Part shown: positions 48,694 through 60,109 of the stretch, in pieces
How the letters are laid out: every line of letters starts with the position of its first letter
Numbering within the stretch: position 1 is the first letter of the stretch
Assembly (NCBI RefSeq): GCF_037975245.1
Contig: NC_092583.1
Span: forward strand, 3,154,764 to 3,218,763
From: Apostichopus japonicus
Lineage: Eukaryota; Echinodermata; Holothuroidea; Aspidochirotida; Stichopodidae
Direction of reading: 5' to 3'
Length of the DNA stretch: 64,000 nt
Translations under genes and position numbers: made by a program
The notes under the pieces: generated by a model
What the model saw: only the letters and a program-made list of their open reading frames with translations
Told to the model about the DNA's origin: nothing
Database searches by the model: none

Positions 48694-48757
48694 CTAACGG
48701 CGTATAAAAGGCAAGTAGAACGTTCATCAACCAGATCAGAAACTTGCTGGTATCCAT
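48694..48757 (-). CDS. Signal-peptide first exon of a secreted protein (candidate exon 1 of the Ly6/uPAR gene)
   Basis: The frame starts ATG at 48,757 and reads MDTSKFLIWLMNVLLAFYTPL, a classic signal peptide (short polar start, then about 13 hydrophobic residues). It then meets TTAG/GTAAGT, a perfect donor at phase 1. The Ly6 exon at 21,069-20,950 on the same strand needs exactly a phase-1 signal exon. Joining them would give Val and then YCLHCYHC, so the mature domain would begin directly after the signal peptide, as is usual in this family. That model predicts 236 residues and an intron of about 27.6 kb holding the PLE. The exon could instead belong to another gene whose next exon I did not find. 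Confidence 0.55.
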
Positions 48758-48789
48758 CTTATTTGTGTCTAACGTTTAGCACTTGCGTA

Positions 48790-48800
48790 ATATAGTTCAT
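48790..48800 (-). promoter_or_regulatory. TATA-like sequence upstream of the signal-peptide exon
   Basis: On the minus strand ACTATATTACG lies about 33-43 bases before the ATG. It would leave a leader of only a few bases, so the true box may lie farther upstream. Weak evidence. Confidence 0.2.
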
Positions 48801-49771
48801 TCAATCCTACGTCACTGTTCTGGAACATCCGTTATCTTTTGTTAGTCATACGAACTACGGTATGGTCCATTGGTCATAAGAGGCCACATGAAGGCACGAT
48901 AGAGAGAGGCTAGAAGAGGTTTAAGAGAAAGAGAGATACGTACAATGTCAAAATATTAATAGTGTTTTAGAAGAACAGCATTAAACAAGATTCTTTGAAT
49001 ATCGTAGTAAGGGAAGATAAGCAGGTGAACACTCAATATGTCAATTCTTTCCGTTATTTAATACCCTGCCCCTTCCCTTCCCAAACATGACATTGACCCA
49101 GATAGTGGGCAGAACATACAGGGTGACAACCGTATTATCTGGCTCCCCGCCTAACCCCACTACCGCTCCATTCTTTATTGCAGTGAAGGATGATAAAGGA
49201 AATATCCCTCAAATGTCAGTTTGTGTGAAAGGCAAACGATAGCATATAACAAGCAACATTGTCCTGCTTAACTTTTATTTCACAGATAGTAAATGGGTGA
49301 AACTGGATGAAGCTATGTTATATTGGAAAGGCAGTTGGAGCACTAAATATATCTACCCATAATGTATCACTGCTCCTTCCCCCTACCCCCCCTCACCCCT
49401 CCCCAAAGGCAATTGGCTAAACCACACCCCCGTTCACAACTCCACCCATATTGACCCGTGGAAAAACGAACATCATGTGTGGTATGTCAGCACATGAAAG
49501 CAACATTTAAATATCAGATCGCTGTAAGAATGACGCCCAAATAATCGATTTTCCTATTTCGATTGTAAGAAGAGAAGGGGAGAGAAGGAAGCAGGGATGA
49601 AAGTTTGTTCCAAGATCGATTTTAAGGGATTCTTGGAAATTTCACGGCAAATTACCGTGTCTGGCGTGTTCACGACGTATTTAAATATGGTCTACTATAA
49701 ATGTTCGATAAAGTGACCAACCAGACGAAACAATGAAAGCGAAACGGAGCTCTGGCCGTGGCTATGGCGGT

Positions 49772-50086
49772 GGCCGTGTTGTGGTCGAGTGGGTAAAGGT
49801 GGTGGCATTTAAAGCAATGAGGCTTAGAAATCGGGAGGTTCCGGGTTCGATACCCGGACGGGTCATAGTAATTCGGGTTTTTTTCACCCAAGAGCGATCT
49901 AACGTATTCCCATCTCAAATGACTCTCTAAATTGAAAAGATTCCAAATTTGAGTTATGAATGTTGAATTGAAAGCCACCCGACCTGCAAGTTGTAATCTA
50001 TAAGCCCTGGGCGGGTTTTTCTCACATTTGAGGTCGCTTAAGCGGCGTAACCATAACTGCTGATTATTACTATATTATTATTATTT
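49772..50086 (+). mobile_element. tRNA-derived SINE (Leu/Ser-like head), copy 1
   Basis: The A box GTGGTCGAGTGGGTA (49,781-49,795) and B box GGTTCGATACC (49,844-49,854) sit in a tRNA-Leu/Ser-like head with a variable-arm-sized spacer. The body contains AAATTGAAAAGATTCCAA, GAGTTATGAATGTTGAATTG, CAAGTTGTAATC and GTAACCATAACTGCT. It ends in an (ATT)n tail. Copy 2 at 59,789 shares all of these. Confidence 0.85.
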
Positions 50087-50546
50087 GAGATCAGGCCTAA
50101 TGGGATATTCCGGTGCCTAAAGTGGCTTCCTAAACACAATTACGGGAATGTAGCCTACTTAGGTCCGAATCCTCCCATATCATTTCGTATGGCAAAGTTA
50201 CAGTTACGTATATGAATTTTACAAAAAAAGTGTGATATTTTGTGAATGCACCTGGCAACAGCTGAGTAATGATGCCATCGTGGCATTTGACCTGTCACTG
50301 TTTTCCCCTTTCTGAGTCTCTTTATATTATATTCATTCACAGGAATATAATATTTCAACGAAAAGTTGTAGCTTGACGGGATTCTAAATATAGAGAACAT
50401 TGACAGCTAAACAAACATTCCCCAATTTGTATATTCGTCTTCTTCTTTGTGGTGGGAGGGGGTGGGTGGGGTGGGGGGGGGGGGGGCTCAAACAAGAAGA
50501 AGATGATAAGACGAGGGAAGTAACATGTTCCACTATATCATTTCAG

Positions 50547-50756
50547 AAAGGCCAACTATACTTTGATGAACTTCCTAGAGTAAGGAGAGGTTACATTAAA
50601 TCAGACCAATTCTTGAGGAACAAGATACTGAGATACAGTTGTCAACTCATGACACTTAGTTATAGAATAGTTTATGTTACATTGCCTGTCACCGAAATAT
50701 CCAACTATAAACTACCTGGTGAATATGTAGACGGTTATGAAGAGTCGAAGAAGTAG
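50547..50756 (+). CDS. Possible terminal coding exon, unrecognised
   Basis: CACTATATCATTTCAG gives a fair acceptor at 50,546. The following 69-codon frame (KGQLYFDELPRVRRGYIKSD onward, ending GEYVDGYEESKK) has a mixed, protein-like composition and no low-complexity bias, unlike most frames in this window. No domain was recognised, no upstream exon was found, and no clear polyadenylation signal follows. The part of the frame before the acceptor is poly-G derived and not credible. It could also be chance. Confidence 0.25.
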   Translation, partial: KGQLYFDELPRVRRGYIKSDQFLRNKILRYSCQLMTLSYRIVYVTLPVTEISNYKLPGEYVDGYEESKK

Positions 50757-50759
50757 GTG

Positions 50760-52550
50760 TAGTACATTAACCACAAACTTTTCCATGGCAAGAAATTTGC
50801 GACAAGATTCCCAAACTGTTGTCATGACCGGGATATTCTCCATCCCCCTCATCCCCGCCCCAACCCCCCCCCCCTCGCCACCCTCATGATTACTCTACCT
50901 GACAAACAAGTGATCGATACGAAGTATTGAAATGTCTAAATTAGATCAAATTCTCTGAAGAAGGCAGCTGCGCAAAGTTTGAAGTTTGGCAATCGTGGGT
51001 GCGCCTCCCCCTCCCTCCTTCCGCCCGTCACCTCCCACTTGAAATTTCTAGCATTTTACTCCAGAGAATTACAAATGATCTTCAGTACTCTGCGAACAAA
51101 GTATAGATAGCATCTCACCCCAAGCCCTGCCCTCATCTCCCAACCTCAGCCAGCAGCTAACAGCCCCACCCCTTCAACCCCACCCCCCCTGCCACCTCGT
51201 CATGACCAACGACGAACGAGTCGACTATATGATTCCTTCAATATCTGTTTCCTGAAGTATACAGCAATATTTCGTCCATGCCTTTCATTCGGGTCTATGT
51301 ATAGTGATGCGATTTAAATAGATCTTATGTCTTATGAACGATAGCTCGATATATTTCATCTGATAAACTTTTTCTAAAAAATTATTGACATGTTCTAAAA
51401 TAGGACGCTCTTGTTTATCGATCACCCCCCCCCCCCAATATTAACCATAAGAATGATAAAAAATAATAATTCTTAAGCCTATACTTGGCGTGTATATTAC
51501 CTTGTTTCGCCGTTTAATCTTCTGTAGTCTTGTGCGGTCTGTTATTAATTTGTATTTCCCCTTCGGCAAAGCATTCCACAACATTTACAAGATAAATTCC
51601 TGTCATATATAATTTTCTCGTCAACTGTTTGTTATAAAATTTTCCATGAATGATGAATAGAAGAACATTCCTCAGTATTAATTCACATATAATTTCCAAG
51701 TATCTCCAGGTTTTCCCCCAAAAAATAGAAGATATTTTAATTTGTGTTTGTGTGTGTTAGCTCTGCACAGGCTTACAGTAAACTCTATATAGATTTCATT
51801 ATGTGCAGCGAGTTATAGGTTATAGCGGGAAACATGCTCAATATCTTCTCAATGTTATCCTAATCATGTACCGTGACTTAGGTTAGTGCGTTACGTCCCT
51901 TTCTCTCTCACTCAACACAATTACACACATCCGAAAAAGTACTATCCGCCGATACTGTTCACATCAAGACGAGCTAGCTGTCCAAACCGCTCGATTCAAC
52001 TCAGTCCTTGTGAAAATGTTATTAAGGGTAGGCGCGCTGTTAGTATAAACTCGACACATTGAAAAAGAGTGAGATAATCATATTGATCAAGTCGCGTGTG
52101 TTGGCCTCAAACAAATTGATCCTAGAAAGGGGCATTGCCATAACAATAGATGACAGGCAAAATTCCCATAGAGCTAAAAAAAAAAAAACCGGTATCGCGC
52201 GTAGATTCTAGTAGAGGGCAGTATATAACTACTCCAGTTTAGTCTCTAACTCGATTTCACCCGCCAAAATGGGGTTTGCCTTCAAATTGAATCGCATGCA
52301 TCCATTTGATTACCATCAAAGTAAGAAATAAAGGGCGACACAACAGTTGAAGGGACATTAATGGAGGCCTAGGAGACGGTTTGAGGTGGGTAGAGTGGTG
52401 GGGGTGTGGGTGGGGGTTGGATCTGACGGTATTTATCCCACTCCCGCACATTTAGTTTACGGAAGGAAAAGAGTAATTCGTATATCTGACAGTGTCTACC
52501 AGTGTGTCAGATTGCAACTTCGATATCACACTTCCAGTTCACATTTGTTA
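50760..52550. other. No gene seen; C-rich tracts and AT-rich DNA
   Basis: Poly-C runs lie near 50,865, 51,185 and 51,425. No exon or RNA gene was recognised. Confidence 0.5.
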
Positions 52551-52599
52551 CATGATCTATATCAGGGGCGGCGATCTGTTTCAAATATTGGGGGGGACA

Positions 52600-53200
52600 T
52601 TTGCTTGGATGCAGGCAAATTACTATCAAAGCGGAGCGCCACCATTGGTTGGCGCGCAGCGTACAAGAAAATTTTTGGTTTTGATAGCCCCCCAGATCAC
52701 TGGAAATGGCACTTCTCGGGCTTGAAAATGACCAACCAGATGTACACTTTTGCCTGAGAACCAAGTTTTACCTAATAGATTTTTTTCTTCATTCATCATA
52801 CCTTTTTTCAAGATTGTCACCAGTCACACATCATGTTCGACCTCATTGCATCTCCTGTGGATCATTGATTTTGTAGGTAATTCTACGTAACGCCCCTTAA
52901 TACCCGTCAGCCCCACTTTTCAAGGTTTTAAGCCCATTATTTGTTCAGAATTTGAATAATAAATTCACTTCAAAACATACCCATAATGTTGCACAAAATT
53001 TAATCTATGGACAACCAATATAGAAAAAAAAACCTCAACCCCTAACAGACCGGTCAAAATTGCACGAGTAGAGGGAAGTATGATGAAGAATGTTGTTCAA
53101 AGAATTTTCGAAAATTCAGACACAGTTAAATTATTGGTGTAAATATATTGAAACCTCTTATAACGGCTACTATAAAACTTCGATATCATAGAAAATACAA
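52600..53200 (+). repeat. Dispersed repeat module 1, second copy
   Basis: Matches the complement of 33,455-34,118 in the same order, with about one change per ten bases by eye. It sits inside the hAT element 52,563-53,817. Confidence 0.9.
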
Positions 53201-53439
53201 AAAAAATATGCTCGAGGGGAAGGGCGGTCTCCACCCTTCACCCCCCCCTCCCTTGGCTAAGCACCTGCGGTTAGAAATCTTGTAGGAAACAGGCCAAATG
53301 GAAACCCAGAGAACCCATATCGATGTGGATCATATGTGTGCGTGATTGTACGTACTTACACTCATACACAAGATTCCAACCAAATTTCATTACGGATGCG
53401 GTCCGTCTAGCTATTCATTTCAAAAAAAAGTAAAAACTA

Positions 53440-53690
53440 CTTTCGGTCATATATATAGTAACAAATTGTGACACGGTTAGACAGGTGCCTTGCGAGGAAT
53501 TTGCCAAGGGAGGAGCAAAGCTTGTACCCAGACTATCTAAGCGTAGCGCCACCATAAGTTGGCGCGAAGAACAAAAGAAAAATTTGGCCGAAAATGCCTC
53601 CCAGATTGCTGGAAATGGCACTTCCCAGGCCTTTTAAGTTGCATCTAAGCATTTTCTATTTTGAAATAACTAGCGATATCATAAAAAAAT
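53440..53690 (+). repeat. Dispersed repeat module 2, second copy
   Basis: Matches the complement of 32,690-32,905 (AACTAGCGATATCAT, TTGCATCTAAGCATT, TGGCCGAAAATGCCTCCCAG). The palindromic GCGCCACCAT/TTGGCGCG core is kept. Confidence 0.85.
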
Positions 53691-53829
53691 ACAAAACATA
53701 TGCTTAAAAAAAACTATGCCACCAAATATTGGGGGGGGTATTAGATACTATATCCCCCCCAACAAAAATATTGGGGGGGACATGTCCCCCCCGTCCCCCC
53801 CATGATCGCCGCCCATGATCTATATATAA

Positions 53830-55750
53830 CAATTTTAATAACCAATATTTTCGAACACGATATATTCGAATTGCTGTTTTTGTCCCGCTTCCGTCAGTCA
53901 AAAACACATTAATCCTTGAGTATCTCTACAGATGCGATTGATAGTTTAAATTATGATTCCACTTCCCCATCAAGTACAATGCAAAGTAATACACGTACGA
54001 TATGATTTTGCAAATCTGGCCGAACTACGGAAACGTTAAGGTGCCGTAAACTTGTTAAGATCTTTTTTTTTCTTCAATTCATGATTTGGTTGCAAAATGT
54101 CGGAGTTTTACGAGATTTATTAAATGATCAATTTATCATTTTGCTACAAATTGCAGGCTACATTCATGACATTTTATAAAGAATCGTTAATCAGCAAAAT
54201 GTTGAAATCTTCACTTATTAGATTCAAGAAATCTGTTATTTTGTTGCAATTTTGTTAACATATACGAACGGGATCTCTTTGTTGAAAATTGTTAACATAT
54301 AAACTGAGTCAAATTGCTCCTATCGTTTCGAAAATACGGCAATTTTTTCATAAATAACAGCGTGTAATTGTTTTCAAGTTATCGAAATGACCAGCTGAAG
54401 ACAAATAAACATGACACGCCCGACTCTTATATGCAAAATAGGCTATTGCTACATGTAAGGGTGTTGAGAGTGAGGTATTACATGTATGGTAGCCGCGTCG
54501 CGACATCGAAGCGTTAACCGGACAGCGTACATGATGTTTTATTATAATGAGATACGGTACCTCATTGAGAGGACCGTTCGTTATGCAGCATACTATGTTA
54601 TGGAGTTGACAGGTTTGTTTTTCGTGGCGCTATTCAGCTTTCATGTACGCCATGATAGAATCTTGACGGTGATAAGAGCCTCACTGAGTACAGGCCATAG
54701 ACATTGATAGACATATGCCTAGGCCAATATATAACTTCCACGAAGAGTCGTCTACACGCTAACGCTATAACGAGTCTATCATTACGACGACAATGTGTCG
54801 CAATGTCCTTGTATATAGACTCCATCAACAGTCGTTTATAAAATAACGATACTAATTACTATAGTGAGTTTCCTATCACGTCAACTTTTTATACCTTTGT
54901 TTACTATTAGCCTCCATCAACAGTCGTTTTTACACTAATTAGTCTACTATTCATATCAACTGTTGTGATACTCCTATCTATACTATTAGTCGCTTGTATA
55001 CGCTAACTATATAAAGTCAACTGTTTGCCTACTATTTCGACGACTATAATGACTTACATTTACGAGACTAATATCTCATTTAACAACTTCATATGTTCGG
55101 TCTGGTTGTGAACTTCTTTTCAATTATCGCATACGGCATATCTTTGTATGTAAGGTTATGTTTACCAACTTTTATAGCTAGACAAAAGTTAACAATCAGA
55201 GATACCGATTAAGCACTAGCTCTATTAAATATTATTAACATTTGAAAGATTAGATTGAGGAAGGGACATATAGTACGGAAGAGCGTAAGCGCCATTAACG
55301 GTCTCGGTGCATCATGGGTAAAAACCAAAACGTATACGCTTGCTATTACATCCCTATTCATTGAAACCAGCTATATGCATGTATGGAACCATTTCAAAAA
55401 ACATTTTAGAAAAATTCTGTTTACATTGCAATTATTGGATACATGGGGATCCATCAATCAAAGTGGTATAGGACTACAATAATTTAGAAACTTGTGGCCA
55501 ATCTCAGCCAAATTTATACAAACATCAGCAAATGGGGGGGGGGGGGGGAGAGAGACTTGTAAGTTTTGATTTGGGACGTAAACTTTCGATATCATGATTC
55601 AAATTCGAAAGATTTCGATCTTCTGATCAAACCGGATATTCACTAATTATAATATAGGATATTCCGCAATTCTAATAATTTGGCAGAGAACAATGCGGTG
55701 TTTGGTTTTCTTTCCATATTTTCATGGTTGAAAAGTTAGGAATATTGCTA
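53830..55750. other. No gene seen; weak degenerate repeats near 54,820-54,930
   Basis: CTCCATCAACAGTCGTTT appears at about 54,820 and 54,912, within AT-rich DNA of similar but decayed units. A poly-G run lies near 55,534-55,545. Confidence 0.5.
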
Positions 55751-55767
55751 CTATAATAGCATCGATG

Positions 55768-56042
55768 CAGTGGCGTACCTAGAAAAGTTGGCACCCGGTG
55801 GATTCTCCCTTTGTCACCCCGTGCAGGGGATGTCGTCCTGGGGAGAACATTACTTGTTACGTAAGGTGCACTGCTTAAAGGCAGAATGGTGCTACCTTTG
55901 ACAAAGCTTTGAACGGATTTACACAAGAATTTTCGAAAGTAGGGATTTTGGTTGGGGGAGGCGGAGGAGGGGATGCGAAGTGGCATCCCCTGGCTAGTAC
56001 CCGGGCGGACCGCCCCCTCCCGTCCCGCTTAGTACGCCACTG
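55768..56042. mobile_element. hAT-type MITE, 275 bp
   Basis: The left end is CAGTGGCGTACCTAG; the complement of the right end is CAGTGGCGTACTAAG. The 8-bp CATCGATG flanks both sides perfectly (55,760-55,767 and 56,043-56,050). The interior is non-coding. Confidence 0.9.
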
Positions 56043-56059
56043 CATCGATGCCTTGTGTG

Positions 56060-58240
56060 ATATCATGTGACAAAGTTCATCATTTTTATCGACAAAGAAA
56101 ATAACAAAGTAATGAATAATGAAAGCCGCTTTAATATTCAATAGCCGTGTCGTTGTAGACTTGCTTCAAGTCTGCAATCTACAGCATGTTAATACTTCTT
56201 GAACCCACTAGAGAAGTAGGAATATAAAGCCCAAATTTATTCTTCATGTTTACTGTATAGGACTATATGCCATAATTATCAACACTTATATCTATAGATA
56301 TCATATACTTTTGAAAAAAAGTTAAGATGAGAATTCCAATCGAATAGGCCCGCTATTAATTTCATATGCTTAAAAAAGTTCTGACAAAAAGCTGATTATT
56401 CTATATGGAATCTTGCAAAGTGATAGAAAGTATGTTGCGAAGTATATTTCACTTTCCCCATTCATCCCATTCCACACTGATATTCTTGCCAAATTTTGAA
56501 CTTAATCTTTTATCGCTTTACTTTGCATTTTGTGTTATTAAACATTATAAAAAGAGAGTCCTTTCTCAAATATACAATATCAGAAATTAATATTTACGCA
56601 TGCCTTTCATAAGGTTATATGTACGAATATCCGCGGAGGACTCCTTTCGCTTCAACTTGAACGTAAAGAGAGAGAGAGAAAAAAACCGTGGTTACTTGGT
56701 GAATGTTTCTTATAATAATAATATATATATATATAATATATAATATAATAATTTGACTTTGCATTTATACGGAAAAATGCATTCGATACCCAAGTTTAGT
56801 TTCAATTACTATTTTTCTTTCGTTAAATTGCTTTAGGATGTAACGTTTTTATTTTATGCTATTTGCTTTCCTTCGGTTCCCTATTGATGATTTGGTTTGC
56901 CTTTTTCCCTTGGCAAAACATTAAAATGCATGACAATCTGATTGATCTGTTACAACACAACGTGTTGCTTTTAATTATCCTAACGTCGGTGAGTACTACA
57001 CTTCCTTTAATCTGACCGCTTTATAAAGTTGATAGATTTGAATCAAGCGTAAACTAATGATATTATTGATCAGACAACAACTTCTGTAGAAAGCCCGTAA
57101 TGTATACAACACTTTCCATTCGACAGACTTGTAGTACTTCATACTAGTACACTTTGAAAGTGTATTGACCTTTTTAACTGTTCAGTGATGCGGTTTTGTA
57201 CAGGGTAGTTTATTTACATCCGGGTGGCTGGTCGCGCGCCAAAACCGTGGCGTGAACATGACTGGCGCCACTAGTCAAAACGAAATAGGCCTAGATACGA
57301 AACGTTAACGTCATTTGAATATAAACTTTTGAGCTGAATATTTCACCCCCTCTTTGTTGTTCTACTTGAATGCAAGGCCTAAATATTGCAAATTGAATTG
57401 ATACGCATATTGGTAATTCTTTTTATTCGGCTGACTTCTTAGTTCTTTGATACTGTCATATATGCCGCCACCATGAATACAACAACTTTACAAGTTACAG
57501 GACATTAGCCCCTCCTTAAATTGTTCATCTCCCTCCTAAATTGTTGGTGCCCATCTTAACTCAGAATTCCTGTCTTCGGGCTAGGGTGGGTGGGTGGGTG
57601 AGTGGGGAAGGGGGCTTCTTGATGCGACAGAGCTTCTGATTGCGTAGCTAGCAATGCCAATATTATATATAAGGGTATCACGTTGGTAATTGTAGTACTA
57701 GTCTCCTTGACGACCATATAAAACAAATCTTTAAATATGTAAATCCTAGGAAAGTAGTGTAATTACATGTACTACCCACGTATATAGAAACGTGTGGACA
57801 GCCTGACCAACAACTCCTTGGCCTGGCACACGTGAGAGACGGTGAGACGGACCTAGGAGATGTGGCAGGAAGCTCTCGTTTATTATATGTCGCTCGTGTG
57901 TCTCATATGGTACTTGACGGGTCTCTAGAGGGTATCCGAGCGATACACCATTCAATTATAGGGGGAGTCAGGGAATTTTGGATACCGAATAAATTATTCT
58001 CATTTTCGGGTTGTAGCTTTCGCCCAACAGAAAGATTCTTCATACACTCATGAATAAACTATAAAGTTTCAAAAAGGGAGCCAAGTGATATAAATTGTCG
58101 CGGTGATCTAGGCCGGGAAGGGGTTGACTGTAAACCCCCGATTTAAATCCCACACAAAAACACACAAAAGCACTACGATAATTATATAGACCTAATTTAT
58201 AGCATAAGATATAACTCCAAATGCACGATTTCACGTCTAT
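56060..58240. other. No gene seen; AT-rich DNA
   Basis: A small TA/AAT run lies at 56,716-56,750. No exon, RNA gene or bounded element was recognised. Confidence 0.5.
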
Positions 58241-58246
58241 TTCTTT

Positions 58247-58292
58247 GGGGTGGGGTGGGGTGGGGTGGGGTGTGGGTGGGGGTGGGGGTGAC
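58247..58292 (+). repeat. G-quadruplex-prone (GGGGT)n array
   Basis: GGGGTGGGGTGGGGTGGGGT, followed by GTGGGTGGGGGTGGGGGTG. At least six G-runs of three or more with one-base loops meet the standard intramolecular quadruplex pattern. Confidence 0.85.
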
Positions 58293-58299
58293 TAAGACC

Positions 58300-59785
58300 G
58301 TCAGCCCATGTATAAGGAGTCGGCTTCAACGACCCCAAGGCCATACCCCTCCTTGTTAAAATCCTGTATCCGCCCGTTTAATCGCTCATGGACATGGAAC
58401 CCGTGGGGGACGGGGGATATGTCTCCCATTTTGAGCTGTGGGGGGGGGGGCTAACATAAAATATCAACCACTTTTCAGGCCACTAATAAAAAATAGCCAT
58501 CATGAAAATCACTCCACGTGTAACAAGTACAAGGTAAGTCGGAATGTACAGTACTGGCAATGTCGTCCAATGCCTCACGAATATATACTGTTGATGTGAC
58601 AGAGGCTCTTGAGGACAGTCTCTGGTATGAATCGAATTCCGGATATCAGGGTATCGTTAACAGTGGCGAATGCGTTGTAGTATGACGTCATTCTGCTTCC
58701 CGTGTGACGTCATTTTCGATTGATCCCAATGGTTTCGCTCGCTCGCTCGCTCCCCCCCCCCCCCCCCAACAACACATCGGAATAGCTATCTACGCCGATG
58801 CCGTCCCTTGTTCGAGAAGTTGTTATGAACAAACATTAAGCGGCGCATATATAACGTAACAGCCATGGAATTTGTGATGTAGTGAGAAAGGCCTCATGAG
58901 TGACTATGGTCAGATAGTACATTAAGTAGTTAAATATAGCCAATAAATACCGCATCTTAATTAGTACAACCAGGTCAGAACTAACAATCAAGGACTACGA
59001 TCGATACTGCAGGCCGTTAAGATAATTAAAGACTTAACTTGTAGGCGTAACTGACAAAGTTGTGGGTATATATAGATGTCGGTCGCATATATGCAGTATA
59101 TGTATACATGCGTATATATGCAGTGAAAAATCAACGTATATACTATAGGCGGCAGAATATACTTTACAAGTTTACGTTGCAGCAACTCAATGCCGACGCG
59201 GGGATGAGTATCACAAGATCTGTTATATGATACACAGTTTTGCTATAACCGAATTAGATTAATTGATTATAACATTACGATTATTATACCTAAAGAAAAA
59301 AAAACCCCTTTCATTTATTCATGACTGGCTATATAGGATGAAGTAAACTCGAAAGTAAAACTATGTTCCTAATGGTTATGTGATTATCTCTCCGATATTG
59401 GTATATCCCTTTTATGAACTTTGACTATATTATTACCATCGTTTTATAAGTTCTCATAACTGAACCAGAATGTGTTGGTTTTACTTATATGCAAACACAA
59501 TAATAACAAAAACAAATACAACCCGTGGACGACAACAGGGCATTTATCTTAAAAATGTGTACCTAACACTTCAAGCATGTTGTGTGGTCGTAAAAAGTCG
59601 TTTGGTTCGCTCATGGAGTTTACCTCCATGGTTCGCTGAATAGCTTACCTAGATCTGTCCGTGGTAAACTAAGTAGATCAGTCACTTTCATTGATGAACT
59701 CGGATGTTCAAGTATACTGGTCATATATACAAATAAAGGCATTGCTTTTTAACGGTATAAAAAAATATCATTTAAAAAAATATAT
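58300..59785. other. No gene seen; GCTC and poly-C run near 58,740-58,770
   Basis: It holds a (GCTC)n run followed by poly-C (58,734-58,767) and AT-rich DNA. No exon was recognised. Confidence 0.5.
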
Positions 59786-59788
59786 ATA

Positions 59789-60107
59789 CCGGTGCTTTGA
59801 CCGAGTGGATAAATGCGCTAGTATCTGAAGCAATGAGGCTTAGCGATACGGAGGTTCGAGGTTCGATCCCCGGCCGGGTCTGAGTAAGGGTGGTATAACA
59901 TCCAAGAGCAATCTATGTTTTTTTTCATCTGACTTTACTTTTTAAATTGAAAAGATTCCAATCTTGAGTTAAAATATTGAATTAGAAGCTACCTGACGTG
60001 TAAGTTGTAATCCATATGAGGGATAGTCCGTTGCAGGCTTCTCCCACATTCGTGGTCGATTAAGCGTCGTAGTAAAAAAAATCATAACTGCCTGTTATGA
60101 TCATTAC
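59789..60107 (+). mobile_element. tRNA-derived SINE (Leu/Ser-like head), copy 2
   Basis: A box TGACCGAGTGGATAA and B box GGTTCGATCCC (59,860-59,870). The body shares CAATGAGGCTTAG, AAATTGAAAAGATTCCAA, GAGTTAAAATATTGAATTAG and GTAAGTTGTAATC with the copy at 49,772. The A box is closer to real tRNA-Ser/Leu (TGGCCGAGTGGTTAA) than in copy 1. Confidence 0.85.
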
Positions 60108-60109
60108 GC

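Larger units (their letters stand above)
52563..53817. mobile_element. hAT-type non-autonomous element, 1255 bp
   Basis: The left end is CAGGGGCGGCGATC; the complement of the right end is CATGGGCGGCGATC. ATCTATAT flanks both sides (52,555-52,562 and 53,818-53,825). Runs of GGGGGG with AATATTGG lie inside both ends. It carries repeat module 1 (about 52,600-53,200) and module 2 (53,440-53,690), the same pair found reversed at 34,118-32,690. No transposase frame is present. Confidence 0.85.

Noticed and set aside
49772-49870. A functional tRNA gene
   Set aside because: The head has A and B boxes, but the acceptor stem does not pair well, and a 200-bp body is shared with the copy at 59,789, which marks a SINE.
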